Positions 44,393-52,854 of a stretch of 64,000 nucleotides of DNA are shown here, in pieces. Position 1 is the stretch's first letter, and the number at the start of each line of letters is the position of its first letter. The DNA is from CAVQYV01 sp963718295 [NCBI: uncultured Methylomirabilota bacterium] (lineage in GTDB: Bacteria; Methylomirabilota; Methylomirabilia; CAVQYV01), in NCBI GenBank assembly GCA_963718295.1, contig CAVQYV010000003.1, forward strand, positions 1 through 64,000, given 5' to 3'. The notes under the pieces are model-generated. The model did no database searches and was not told the DNA's origin. It worked only from the letters and a program-made list of their open reading frames with translations. A program made the position numbers and the translations under genes.

Positions 44393-45400
44393 CTACCATG
44401 TTGTTCTGACGATTTTTAGGAGATCGTGCACGGTTTCAAAAGGCACATCAGGGCGAACTTCACCATCGGTGGTATAGAAAAAGCCATTCGGCCCACATCC
44501 CCTGAAGAAGGATTCCATCATATCGAATGGCTCCCCCAATCTCTCTTTGCCATCCAGTTCAAAAGGAAGGGGCAGGCCCAAGGAAACTCGCAGGGAATCC
44601 GACAACTCCTTCAGGGGTTTTAGATCAAACCCGCCAAATCGCTTGCCCAAGAGCACTACCCCGCTGGGCTTGAGCACTTCGCATAGCCTCTTGAGCGTCT
44701 CCAGGTGGATATCCCGCACCACCAGCACGGGGTAGGCATTGTAGAACCTTACGATGTTGAACAAGGTTCTGTAGGTGGAGGCAAATAGGTCCCGATAAGG
44801 CTCGATCTCCTCCCAGATCCCTTCTCCGATGATATCCTCCCTGAAGAATACCGAGTCCACCTTCAGCTCTGACAGCGCTCGTACGAGTTTTGTAATCAGG
44901 TTTCCCACCTGCGAGATATGCTCCTGCATCAGGGCGTCTTCGAAGAGAGGACAATGGAGCTTAAGCGTCCCGGCAAGCGCACAGGGTCCGCTGACGACTC
45001 CCACCATGGCCACCTCTCTGCCCAAGGAGATCATTAGCCTCTTGGTGGTCTCCAGTACGATCGGGATCCTGCCCGAGGCAAGAAACTGCTCTGGTTTCAG
45101 GCTTCGGATGTCGCTGATCTCGCCCACCAGGTTGGGCTCTCCCAAGTCGCCGTTCCATACCACGCTGCACCCACAGGATTCGGCTTCTATACTCGAGTCA
45201 TAACAATTGACGATGGCATCCAATTGGAAAAGCTTGTGAGAGGCTTCCAGGGAATGGGCATAATACGCGGGATCGTAGACCATCTCTTTGAGCGGGACCT
45301 GCGTGACCCTGGCGGCGAGACCATAAAAAAAGGGGACGAAAACCCTTTTGCCGGCGTTCTTCAGCTGCAAGGTATTCCTGAATGCGGTCTTGGGGGTCAT
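44393..45400 (-). CDS. URO-D superfamily protein embedded in the carboxylase operon
   Basis: A 335-residue protein of the URO-D fold. Signs are the N-terminal VFVPFFYGLAARVTQVPLKE, the glycine/proline block AMVGVVSGPCALAGTL and the pattern SVFFREDIIGEGIW. It contains C-G-C near residue 76. It lacks obvious HemE substrate residues. Its size, about 38 kDa, is close to the additional subunit of known acetophenone carboxylase (epsilon, about 34 kDa from memory), and it lies between the zinc protein and the second HyuA gene. It may be a subunit or an accessory enzyme. No strong ribosome-binding site is seen. Confidence 0.7.
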   Translation of the reverse strand: MTPKTAFRNTLQLKNAGKRVFVPFFYGLAARVTQVPLKEMVYDPAYYAHSLEASHKLFQLDAIVNCYDSSIEAESCGCSVVWNGDLGEPNLVGEISDIRSLKPEQFLASGRIPIVLETTKRLMISLGREVAMVGVVSGPCALAGTLKLHCPLFEDALMQEHISQVGNLITKLVRALSELKVDSVFFREDIIGEGIWEEIEPYRDLFASTYRTLFNIVRFYNAYPVLVVRDIHLETLKRLCEVLKPSGVVLLGKRFGGFDLKPLKELSDSLRVSLGLPLPFELDGKERLGEPFDMMESFFRGCGPNGFFYTTDGEVRPDVPFETVHDLLKIVRTTW

Positions 45401-45445
45401 CTGTTCACTGACCGCGGTCTTGAGGGCGCATTCGGCGTCATATCT

Positions 45446-45787
45446 TCACTTGAGATATTTCTCTTTGAGCTTGTCGATATTCAGCTCGATGTCACGGGGT
45501 ATGGGATGGCCTGGAGGCAAGTATTGTACTTCAACTTGAGATCCACATTGAGGACAGTAGAATTCGAGAATCCTCACCAGATCGGGATCGGGTGCGTAGC
45601 TCACCCGTGCACCTTCGCCGACTTCCATCGGCTCCCCGTACACCTCGGCAGCCGGTCTCTCATGGACCAGACATCCCTTCATGTAGGAGTCCCTCGCCGA
45701 GTAGAGCTCGGCATCGCATCGATTGCAGCGCCAAACCTCTTTTTCCAGATCAATATCCAGATACTCCGTCACTCTGATTCTTCTCAT
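45446..45787 (-). CDS. Small zinc-binding subunit (acetone-carboxylase-gamma-like)
   Basis: A 113-residue protein with two cysteine pairs, WRCNRCDAELY and FYCPQCGSQV, separated by about 55 residues, as in the small gamma-type subunit of acetone and acetophenone carboxylases. The N-terminus begins RIRVTEYLDIDLEKEVWRC. Its start is immediately after the stop of the first HyuA-like gene, so stoichiometric expression is likely. Role: structural zinc subunit of the core complex, by family knowledge. Confidence 0.75.
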   Translation of the reverse strand: MRRIRVTEYLDIDLEKEVWRCNRCDAELYSARDSYMKGCLVHERPAAEVYGEPMEVGEGARVSYAPDPDLVRILEFYCPQCGSQVEVQYLPPGHPIPRDIELNIDKLKEKYLK

Positions 45788-45789
45788 CG

Positions 45790-47838
45790 TCAGGCCTCCT
45801 TGATGACTCCGTTGCTGAATTCATCGATATGAAGAGATCTGTCGCTGGGAATCACGTAGGTCGTGTCTTTCGCCTCGATGACGGCCGGACCGACAACCAG
45901 ATTGCCAGGCAATAATCGATCTCTCTCATAAACGGGTGTGGCGATATGGCCAACCTCCGGGGACCAGAATACGCTCCGTTTCGTTTTCAGGGCTCTGGTT
46001 GGGTCTTGAGATGCCAATGGCCCTTTCGTGAGCTCAAAATGTGGCATGGGGACGACCGCATTCAGGATGATGGTGGAAACGGTCACTTTTTTGACCTGTG
46101 AACCGGCTGTCTTTCTGAACTCGCTGCATATGGCCTGGACATCTCTTTCCGATTGAACGAAAGGATTCTTGACGGTGACGCGAACTCCCCCCACTTCCTT
46201 ATCTCCCACCAGATCGAGGTAGAAGAAGGCATCGTCCACGGAAAAGCCCTCTCCCTGAATATCTCTCTTTGCGAATTCCATGTTCTCCTTCACCACCTGG
46301 TTGAAGGCATCATAATTGGTCAGGTAATTGACGCCATCACACAGGGTGATCGGAACGTGTCTGGGGTACATATGCAATAGGTCGGTGGTGGAGGATCCAA
46401 AAGCGCTGAACACCGAGGAATACGGGCTGATGAGAATCTGACTGAATCCCAGGTTATCGGGGAATCCGCAGCAATGGGTGGGTCCGGCTCCCCCAAACAC
46501 GATGAGAGCCATGTGGCTTTGCTCAAATTCCTGCACTCCCTGTCTTTTCAGAAATTCTCGTATTTCGTCCCCTATTTTTTTCTCCGCTGTGATCCTGATC
46601 AGATGGGCCGCTTCATCCACGCCGATCTTCAAGGGCTCCGCTATTCTTGTCCTGATCGCCGAGATGGAACGATCCTTGTTCAGTTTCACCCTGCCGCCCA
46701 GAAAGTAATCAGGATCCAGCAACCCCAAAACCAAATCTGCGTCCGTTACGGTCGGATCCAAGCCCCCCAGGTTAAAGCAGGCTGGACCGGGCCTCGCCCC
46801 CGCGCTTTGAGGACCGATCTGGAGATTCTTCGAACCATCCAGATGGGCTATGGATCCACTGGCCAAGGGTCTCGAAACGGTGTAAATCATGGGCACGTTT
46901 ACTGGAAGACCGGATATCTGGGGATTGTAGCTATACGGAAGGATACCATTTCTGATCACGCCGAGATCCAGACTGGTCCCCCCGTTGTCCACGGTCATCA
47001 CACTCCCCAGATCGTACAGCTTGCCCATCTTGGCCGCGCCCAGCAATCCCAAAGCCGGTCCCGAGGAGAAGGTGTCGATCGCTCGGGTCTTGGCGACTCT
47101 GGCCACGCCCCCGTGGGAGTGGGCGATCATCAAGGAATGTTTGTACAGGTTCGCTTTCAGGTCGTCTTCCGCCTTATAGAGATATCTGACCAGGGAGTCG
47201 TGGATGTATCCGTTGATGACGACTGCATTCGTTCGAAAGAAATCGCCGGGCTGATCCGAAACCTCAGAGGCCAGGAAGACCCGAACGCTGCCCAGATAGA
47301 AGTTGGGGTACTGTTCTTTGATGATCTTCTTGATCTGTTTCTCATGGGCTGGATTCAGATGGGAGTTCTTCAGGCTGACCACGATGGCCCTGGCACCCAT
47401 ATCGATCAGATATTGCATACTCTCTATGACCTTATCCTTACTCAAGGAACTGGTGACGTCCCCTCGATCGTTGACGCCCTCCTGCACCTCTGTCACCATG
47501 TCGTGGGAAACCAGATCAAATATCGGCTCAGCCTCCTTTTGATCTTTGGCGTAGATCGTATCCTTGAACCCTTTGGTGACGATCAGTCCGATTTTTGCCC
47601 CGCTTCGGGTGATTAAGGTGTTGACTCCAATCGTGCTCGAATATCTCACTACAGCCGTATTGGATAGTAGCTCCGCAATTGGGAGGTCCAACTGCTTAGC
47701 GGCCTCCTTGATGCAGTCGGCAAAACAAACCGTCAAATCGTGAGGCGTCGACAGTACCTTGACGGTCTTGAGCTCTCCATCCCGGGTGATAAAACCATCG
47801 GTAAAGGTCCCCCCCGTATCTATATCAATCGTGAACAT
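45790..47838 (-). CDS. HyuA-like subunit (first), head of the carboxylase operon
   Basis: From the ATG at 47838 (AGGAGG seven bases upstream) this is a 682-residue HyuA-fold protein. The phosphate motif FTIDIDTGGTFTDGF is at 2-16, VRYSSTIGVNTLITRSGAK follows, and FGGAGPTHCCGFP sits near residue 470. It is clearly homologous to but distinct from the HyuA at 42165-44300. It is the first gene of the eight-gene minus-strand run. A longer ORF start at 47892 has no ribosome-binding site. Its transcription is probably from the promoter at 48131-48159. Confidence 0.85.
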   Translation of the reverse strand: MFTIDIDTGGTFTDGFITRDGELKTVKVLSTPHDLTVCFADCIKEAAKQLDLPIAELLSNTAVVRYSSTIGVNTLITRSGAKIGLIVTKGFKDTIYAKDQKEAEPIFDLVSHDMVTEVQEGVNDRGDVTSSLSKDKVIESMQYLIDMGARAIVVSLKNSHLNPAHEKQIKKIIKEQYPNFYLGSVRVFLASEVSDQPGDFFRTNAVVINGYIHDSLVRYLYKAEDDLKANLYKHSLMIAHSHGGVARVAKTRAIDTFSSGPALGLLGAAKMGKLYDLGSVMTVDNGGTSLDLGVIRNGILPYSYNPQISGLPVNVPMIYTVSRPLASGSIAHLDGSKNLQIGPQSAGARPGPACFNLGGLDPTVTDADLVLGLLDPDYFLGGRVKLNKDRSISAIRTRIAEPLKIGVDEAAHLIRITAEKKIGDEIREFLKRQGVQEFEQSHMALIVFGGAGPTHCCGFPDNLGFSQILISPYSSVFSAFGSSTTDLLHMYPRHVPITLCDGVNYLTNYDAFNQVVKENMEFAKRDIQGEGFSVDDAFFYLDLVGDKEVGGVRVTVKNPFVQSERDVQAICSEFRKTAGSQVKKVTVSTIILNAVVPMPHFELTKGPLASQDPTRALKTKRSVFWSPEVGHIATPVYERDRLLPGNLVVGPAVIEAKDTTYVIPSDRSLHIDEFSNGVIKEA

Positions 47839-48130
47839 CAGCACCCCTCCTCTCCCTGGGATTGCATTGTATAAAAGCGAATCCAGACTCAATTACAGAT
47901 AACGGCACTTGATAACCCCCAAATATCCATAATTGAGGCTGCGCTGCTGCACTCATGAAGGCAGTTTCACTCGAACCTATTGCGGATTCCTCGTTTGCCC
48001 GTCTCAGAAGCGAAATCATGCGGACCTGGCAGCTGGTTGCACGTCAGCCCCGGAGGAGCACTGGCTGCCCGGCAAGAGGCACAACTCCAAAGGCTGACCC
48101 GATTCCGATGATGTCCCCTCGCTCCGAGCC

Positions 48131-48159
48131 TATTTACCTTCCTCAAACTTAATTGTCAA
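48131..48159 (-). promoter_or_regulatory. Promoter of the carboxylase operon
   Basis: On the minus strand TTGACA (48154-48159), a 17-base spacer and TAAATA (48131-48136). The -35 box is consensus, the -10 box weak. It would leave a leader of about 285 bases before the HyuA start at 47838. A weak -10 fits activator-dependent expression. Confidence 0.45.
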
Positions 48160-48235
48160 TGGCTTTTCTTGCCATCTTATAAGATCGTTGTCAACACATG
48201 ATCCAAAGAATCTGCAGGGCCGAAGAGAACGGACC

Positions 48236-48255
48236 TCCCCGCAGCAAGCTGCGGG
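48236..48255. other. Perfect 8-bp hairpin
   Basis: CCCCGCAG and CTGCGGGG around a CAAG loop. No U-tract follows, so it is not a standard terminator. Confidence 0.4.
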
Positions 48256-48569
48256 GTAGCGCAGGGTGAGGGTTCCACCCCGACCGATGCAACCATTGGA
48301 GGATTTGCCCTGTAGGGATGAAAAGGCCCCTGGCAAGAGAGAAGACTGCCCATCCTACGCTTCCAGGGCAATCACATCATCAGGCCCCTTACAGGCCCTT
48401 TTCAAAATGATCCAAATCCTCTATGATCTGTTTCATCGAAGCCCTCGCAAAAAACCGCGAGCTCGTGCTCGCTGGGCATGATCCTGAAACGAAGGAAAGG
48501 CACTCCTTTGCGGATTGAGCGCCTCTTCCTTCCCTTCATACCCGATGGATAACGAAAGGAGCACACCGC

Positions 48570-50021
48570 ATGGATCCTCAGACCTTTCGCCGCTATGGCC
48601 ACGAGTTAGTGGACTGGGTCGCCGATTACCTTCAGAAGGTCGAGCGCTATCCGGTCCTCTCCCGGGTTGCTCCGGGAGAGATACGGAAAAAGATCCCTGC
48701 TGGCCCTCCCCAGTCGGGAGAGCCGATGGAGGACATCCTGAAGGACTTTGAGGAGACCATCCTGCCCGGGATCACCCACTGGAATCATCCCCGTTTCTTC
48801 GCTTATTTCCCGGCCAATAACAGCGGTCCCTCGATCCTGGCCGAACTTCTCTCCTCGGGGCTGGGTGTCAATGCCATGCTCTGGCAGACCTCCCCCGCTG
48901 CCACGGAGCTGGAAGAGGCGGTGATGGACTGGCTGCGCCAGATGATCGGCCTGCCCCAGAGTTTCCGGGGGGCGATCCAGGATACCGCTTCCACAGCCAC
49001 GCTCTGTGCCCTGCTCTGCGCCCGAGAGCGCATATCCCAGTTTCAGATCAATGCGGGAGGATTTTCCGCCTGGTCGGGATCGGGAAACGGGCCCCTCCGG
49101 ATCTATACCTCTTCCGAGGCGCACTCCTCGGTGGAGAAGGGTTTGAAGATCGCCGGTTTTGGCGCCCAGAATCTGACCCTGGTCTCGGTGGATAAAGCCT
49201 ACGGGATGGATCCAAAAGATTTGGAAAGACGAATTCAAGCGGATCGGGATCAGGGACTCTCTCCGTGCTGCGTCGTCGCCACGGTGGGGACCACCTCTTC
49301 CACGGCTTTGGACCCTCTGAGGCCCATCGGCGAGATCGCGCAGCGGCACGGACTCTGGCTTCATGTGGATGCCGCCCTGGCGGGAAGTGCCGCTATCTTG
49401 CCCGAGATGCGTTGGATTTTGGACGGAGTGGAACAGGTCGATTCCTTTGTCTTCAATCCTCACAAGTGGCTCTTCACCAACTTCGACTGCTCCGCCTTTT
49501 TCTGCCGCCATCCCCAGGTCTTGACCGCCACCTTTTCCATCCTCCCCGAATATCTCAAGACCGACCTGGATCGGCAGGTGACCAATTTCCGCGACTGGGG
49601 CATCCAACTGGGCCGCCGCTTCCGCGCCCTGAAGCTCTGGTTCGTCCTGCGCTATTATGGGGTGGAAGGCCTACAGGCAATACTTCGCGAGCACCTGACC
49701 CTGGCCCAGGAATTCAAGGAGTGGGTGGAAGAGAGTCCGGACTTCGAGGTCCTGGCCCCCGTCCCCTTGAACACGATTTGCTTCCGGTTCCAACCGGGAA
49801 AGCGGACGGCCCAAATCCCTCCTCCGGAGGAGCTGGAGAGGCTGAACAAGGCCCTGCTGGATGAGGTCAACCGCTCGGGGAGGATCTTCATGACCCACAC
49901 CAAACTGGGAGGCAAGTTTTCCCTTCGCCTCTGTATCGGACAGACCCAGACCCGGCGCGAGCATGTGGCCCAAGCCTGGGAGGCCCTGCGGGCAACTCGG
50001 GTGGTCAGGGAATGGCGTTAG
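48570..50021 (+). CDS. PLP-dependent group II (aromatic-amino-acid-type) decarboxylase
   Basis: A 483-residue decarboxylase of the AADC/tyrosine-decarboxylase family. The PLP lysine is in VFNPHKWLFTNFDC. Other family blocks are THWNHPRFFAYFPANNS near residue 70, IYTSSEAHSSVEKG, TVGTTSSTALDP and LHVDAALAGSA. Length and all blocks are normal, and the frame is intact. It probably makes an aromatic amine from tyrosine, tryptophan or phenylalanine derivatives; the substrate cannot be read from sequence. AAAGGAG lies about eight bases before the ATG. It faces away from the carboxylase operon. Confidence 0.9.
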   Translation: MDPQTFRRYGHELVDWVADYLQKVERYPVLSRVAPGEIRKKIPAGPPQSGEPMEDILKDFEETILPGITHWNHPRFFAYFPANNSGPSILAELLSSGLGVNAMLWQTSPAATELEEAVMDWLRQMIGLPQSFRGAIQDTASTATLCALLCARERISQFQINAGGFSAWSGSGNGPLRIYTSSEAHSSVEKGLKIAGFGAQNLTLVSVDKAYGMDPKDLERRIQADRDQGLSPCCVVATVGTTSSTALDPLRPIGEIAQRHGLWLHVDAALAGSAAILPEMRWILDGVEQVDSFVFNPHKWLFTNFDCSAFFCRHPQVLTATFSILPEYLKTDLDRQVTNFRDWGIQLGRRFRALKLWFVLRYYGVEGLQAILREHLTLAQEFKEWVEESPDFEVLAPVPLNTICFRFQPGKRTAQIPPPEELERLNKALLDEVNRSGRIFMTHTKLGGKFSLRLCIGQTQTRREHVAQAWEALRATRVVREWR

Positions 50022-50055
50022 TGGCAAAGGCCGCGAGACAGGCCGCGATCCACCA

Positions 50056-51303
50056 TTAGACGTAGAAGGCCATGCTGGCGAAGGTCACGGTGCCTTGAGG
50101 GTCGGGCCATTGCCCATATTTGAGGAGTTTGCCTTCCCCGGCAGGGACTGCAGCCAGTGTGGCCAGCAGAGCATAGATGGCAGAGAGCCCGCAGATCTTT
50201 CTTTGGTTCTTCTCCTTCTGAATCTCCCCAAAGAACCCTTCACTATCCACCCTTTCGATCTGCCGGATCAATTCCTGATCCTCGCAGGCAATGGACCTCC
50301 AATCCATCTCCCCCAAGGGATACCGGTCCCCGAAGCGAGGACCCATGTGGGCGAGGTCCACGCTGGCGAGGACGCAGATCCGATCTCCCCGAAGGACCAT
50401 GGCCTCCTTCAGGGCATTCAGGAGGGAAGAGATGTGAGGATCCTGCAGCGGCGATTGCCCCTTGTCGATCAGATCTTGGAAGGAGGAGCAGAGGATGGGA
50501 ACCACTCTGACGGGCCGTGAATCTCCAAAGATATAACGTAGAAAGACCATCTGCAATTCCAGGGAGTGCTCGGCCCGATGGGCAATCTCCTCTGCGAAGG
50601 GATCATAAGGGCATTTCCCCGCGAGAAAGGCAACCAGATCCTGATCCGCCTCCAGGTTTCCCAGGGGAGTGGAAAATCCTTTCCGGGTGAGGATGAAGCG
50701 GCTCTGAGCCTCGACGTGTAAGGTCCCGAGAATCACAAAGGTATCGGCATTGGAGGACTCCGCAATCTCCTTGTAGGCGAAGGCATAACAGGCTCCACCC
50801 CTGGAGTAATCGATATGGGGGATGATGGCCCCCCTCAAGGGCCTGCTGGCTGGCCTCCTCTCTGCCACCGCCTCGGGCATTCTCCCCGGGCCTTCTGGGC
50901 TCAGGAAATAGGAAGAGAGCTGTTCAGATAGCTGGACTGGGTCCGATTCATAGCTCTTCCCGGCCAGCGTGGCCTTCCTGATTGAGGAAGAGCCAAACTC
51001 CTTTTCGACCTCCCTCTTATGCTGGACAAATCGCTCATTATCCAACAGTAGATGATTGTCCAGTTGGTGGACGATTTCGCCAATCGTCTCCTGGAAAAGG
51101 AGATCTCCATACCGACGCATATACTCTGCCTGGATGTCCAGGAACGAGTGATTTCCGTCGAAAAGGCTGATCACGAAAAAGGTGGGCTCGGGAACCAGAA
51201 CGGTTTGCTCTGAATACAGGAGGGGATCGCGGAGACAGATCATCCTTCGCCCGGAGATCTCAGCGGGAAAGGCCTCAATGCTACGTATCTTCGGAAATTC
51301 CAT
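50056..51303 (-). CDS. AmmeMemoRadiSam system protein B (MEMO1-like) with N-terminal extension
   Basis: A 415-residue protein. The C-terminal two thirds are the MEMO fold: AIIPHIDYSRGGACYAFAY, ILGTLHVE, EIAHRAEHSLELQ, ASVDLAHMGPRFG and the end MAFYV. The metal-site histidines are all present. The N-terminal 130 residues (LRDPLLYSEQTVLVPEPTFF) form a separate, possibly winged-helix or PqqD-like, domain. In typical systems this protein works with a radical SAM enzyme and an AMMECR1 protein; neither is adjacent here. Function of the system is not established. Confidence 0.8.
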   Translation of the reverse strand: MEFPKIRSIEAFPAEISGRRMICLRDPLLYSEQTVLVPEPTFFVISLFDGNHSFLDIQAEYMRRYGDLLFQETIGEIVHQLDNHLLLDNERFVQHKREVEKEFGSSSIRKATLAGKSYESDPVQLSEQLSSYFLSPEGPGRMPEAVAERRPASRPLRGAIIPHIDYSRGGACYAFAYKEIAESSNADTFVILGTLHVEAQSRFILTRKGFSTPLGNLEADQDLVAFLAGKCPYDPFAEEIAHRAEHSLELQMVFLRYIFGDSRPVRVVPILCSSFQDLIDKGQSPLQDPHISSLLNALKEAMVLRGDRICVLASVDLAHMGPRFGDRYPLGEMDWRSIACEDQELIRQIERVDSEGFFGEIQKEKNQRKICGLSAIYALLATLAAVPAGEGKLLKYGQWPDPQGTVTFASMAFYV

Positions 51304-51458
51304 CCGATGTTCTCCTTTTCTTTGTCTCCCCTTCGCCGTGCGGAGCCAAGGTGCAAGACCGAGGCCCTCCCTTTTTACAGGCGAAACCCGATTTCGTCAA
51401 GGCCCCCCCTTCCCTCATCTGGCACCTTCCATCCGTCCCCCTCCTTTCCCGAACTTCC

Positions 51459-51487
51459 TTGACCCAAGCGGATCAGCATGGTATAAG
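51459..51487 (+). promoter_or_regulatory. Near-consensus promoter for rubredoxin-phosphofructokinase-peptidase genes
   Basis: TTGACC (51459-51464), a 17-base spacer and TATAAG (51482-51487), each 5 of 6. A perfect 7-bp hairpin (GGCTCCC/GGGAGCC, 51488-51506) lies exactly at the expected transcript start. The region 51304-51458 holds no gene. Confidence 0.6.
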
Positions 51488-51566
51488 GGCTCCCATGAGG
51501 GGAGCCTGGAAACTGGCTCCCACGAGCCATGTGACATGAATCATCTGCTTATGGGGAGGGAACGAG

Positions 51567-51677
51567 ATGAAAAAGTGGCGCTGTACGGTGTGCGGTTACA
51601 TCCATCAAGGGCCGGAGCCGCCTGCCACCTGCCCGCTCTGTGGGGCATCCAAGGACAAATTCGTCCCGGTGGAATAG
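51567..51677 (+). CDS. Short rubredoxin-type protein
   Basis: A 36-residue reading frame. It carries the two rubredoxin iron knuckles, [10 protein letters not shown] and [11 protein letters not shown], and ends in FVPVE. This is the compact form also found as the tail of rubrerythrins. It would hold one Fe(Cys)4 centre for electron transfer, often to oxygen- or peroxide-reducing enzymes. GGGAGG lies seven bases before the ATG. It is followed after 30 bases by phosphofructokinase under the same promoter. Confidence 0.85.
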   Translation: MKKWRCTVCGYIHQGPEPPATCPLCGASKDKFVPVE

Positions 51678-51707
51678 GCGCAACAAGAAGGAGAAGGAGA
51701 AACATCC

Positions 51708-52808
51708 ATGGCCGGATCCGAGATGAAGAGGATTGGGGTATTGACAGGAGGGGGGGACTGCCCGGGCCTGAATGCCGTGATCCGGGCGGTGGTCCGGACC
51801 GCGATCGGGAATTATGGACTGGCGGTTGTCGGCATTGAGGATGGCTATGAGGGTCTGATCCTGCCGGACAAGACCAGGGATCTCACCCTGAATGACATTC
51901 GGGGAATCCTTCCTCGGGGAGGCACCATCCTGGGCACCACCAATCGGGCAAACCCCTTTGCCTGGGGGGTCGAGAGGAATGGGGAGGTAAAGTTCGAGGA
52001 TGTCTCTGCCACGGTAATCTCCCGGGTAGAAGCCCTGGGGCTCGATGCCCTGGTGGTGATCGGCGGGGACGGCTCCCTCAGGATCGCCCAGAAACTGTCG
52101 CACATGGGAATCCGCCTGGTGGGAGTCCCCAAGACCATCGATAATGATATCTCCGCCACCGATGTCACCTTTGGTTTCAATACTGCAATGACCACTGCCA
52201 CCGAGGCCCTGGACAAGCTGCATACCACCGCAGAGAGCCACCATCGGGTCATCATCCTGGAGCTGATGGGCCGATACGTGGGCTGGATCGCCCTGGAGGC
52301 GGGGATGGCTGGGGGAGCCGATGTGATCCTCATTCCCGAGATTCCCTTTGATCTGGGTCGGGTCTGCGAGAAGATCTATACCAGGAAGGAGAGAGGATCT
52401 CGGTTCAGCATCGTGGTGGTCGCGGAGGGGGCTTATCCGTTGGGAGGGCAGGTGGTGGTCAAAGAAGCTGCCGTGGGGGCCAAATACACGGAGAGGCTGG
52501 GAGGCGTCGGTGAGAAGGTGGGTGATGCCATTGCCAAGTGTACGGGGATGGAGGTCAGGGTGACCGTCCTGGGGCACATCCAGAGGGGCGGCTCCCCCAC
52601 CTGCTTCGACCGAAACCTGGGATCCCGGTTCGGGGCCGCGGCAGTGAAGGCCCTCATGGAGGGGCAATTCGGTAAAATGGTCTGCCTCAGGACCCCCCAT
52701 ATCCAGCTGGCCACCTTGGAGGAGGCCGTGGGAGTGACGAAGTCGGTGAACCCGGAGGGGGAAATGGTGAAGACCGCAGAGGCCCTCGGGATCACAATGG
52801 GACGCTGA
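51708..52808 (+). CDS. 6-phosphofructokinase (group A, mixed ATP/PPi signature)
   Basis: A 366-residue phosphofructokinase. Motifs are LTGGGDCPGLNAV at 12-24, VVIGGDGSL at 116-124, VPKTIDNDIS at 140-149, ELMGRYVGWIA and HIQRGGSPTCFDR. The glycine in GGDGS is the ATP-type residue; the lysine in PKTIDND is the PPi-type residue. This combination is known from the mixed subgroup whose phosphoryl donor must be tested. GGAGAAGGAG precedes the ATG. It lies between a rubredoxin and an M20 peptidase gene in one operon. Confidence 0.9.
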   Translation: MAGSEMKRIGVLTGGGDCPGLNAVIRAVVRTAIGNYGLAVVGIEDGYEGLILPDKTRDLTLNDIRGILPRGGTILGTTNRANPFAWGVERNGEVKFEDVSATVISRVEALGLDALVVIGGDGSLRIAQKLSHMGIRLVGVPKTIDNDISATDVTFGFNTAMTTATEALDKLHTTAESHHRVIILELMGRYVGWIALEAGMAGGADVILIPEIPFDLGRVCEKIYTRKERGSRFSIVVVAEGAYPLGGQVVVKEAAVGAKYTERLGGVGEKVGDAIAKCTGMEVRVTVLGHIQRGGSPTCFDRNLGSRFGAAAVKALMEGQFGKMVCLRTPHIQLATLEEAVGVTKSVNPEGEMVKTAEALGITMGR

Positions 52809-52854
52809 GGATAAGATATCATAGACCTATAGGGGAGAGAGGCAAGGGACAAGC

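Larger units (their letters stand above)
47839..48569. other. 731-base intergenic region upstream of two divergent units
   Basis: No gene is convincing here. It holds the promoter at 48131-48159 for the carboxylase operon, a second TTGACA (minus strand, about 48190) without a good -10, and a hairpin at 48236-48255. The decarboxylase gene to the right has AAAGGAG before its ATG but no clear promoter. The length suggests regulated expression. Confidence 0.5.

Noticed and set aside
46474-47616. 380-residue plus-strand ORF
   Set aside because: Antisense to the first HyuA-like gene; no recognisable domain.
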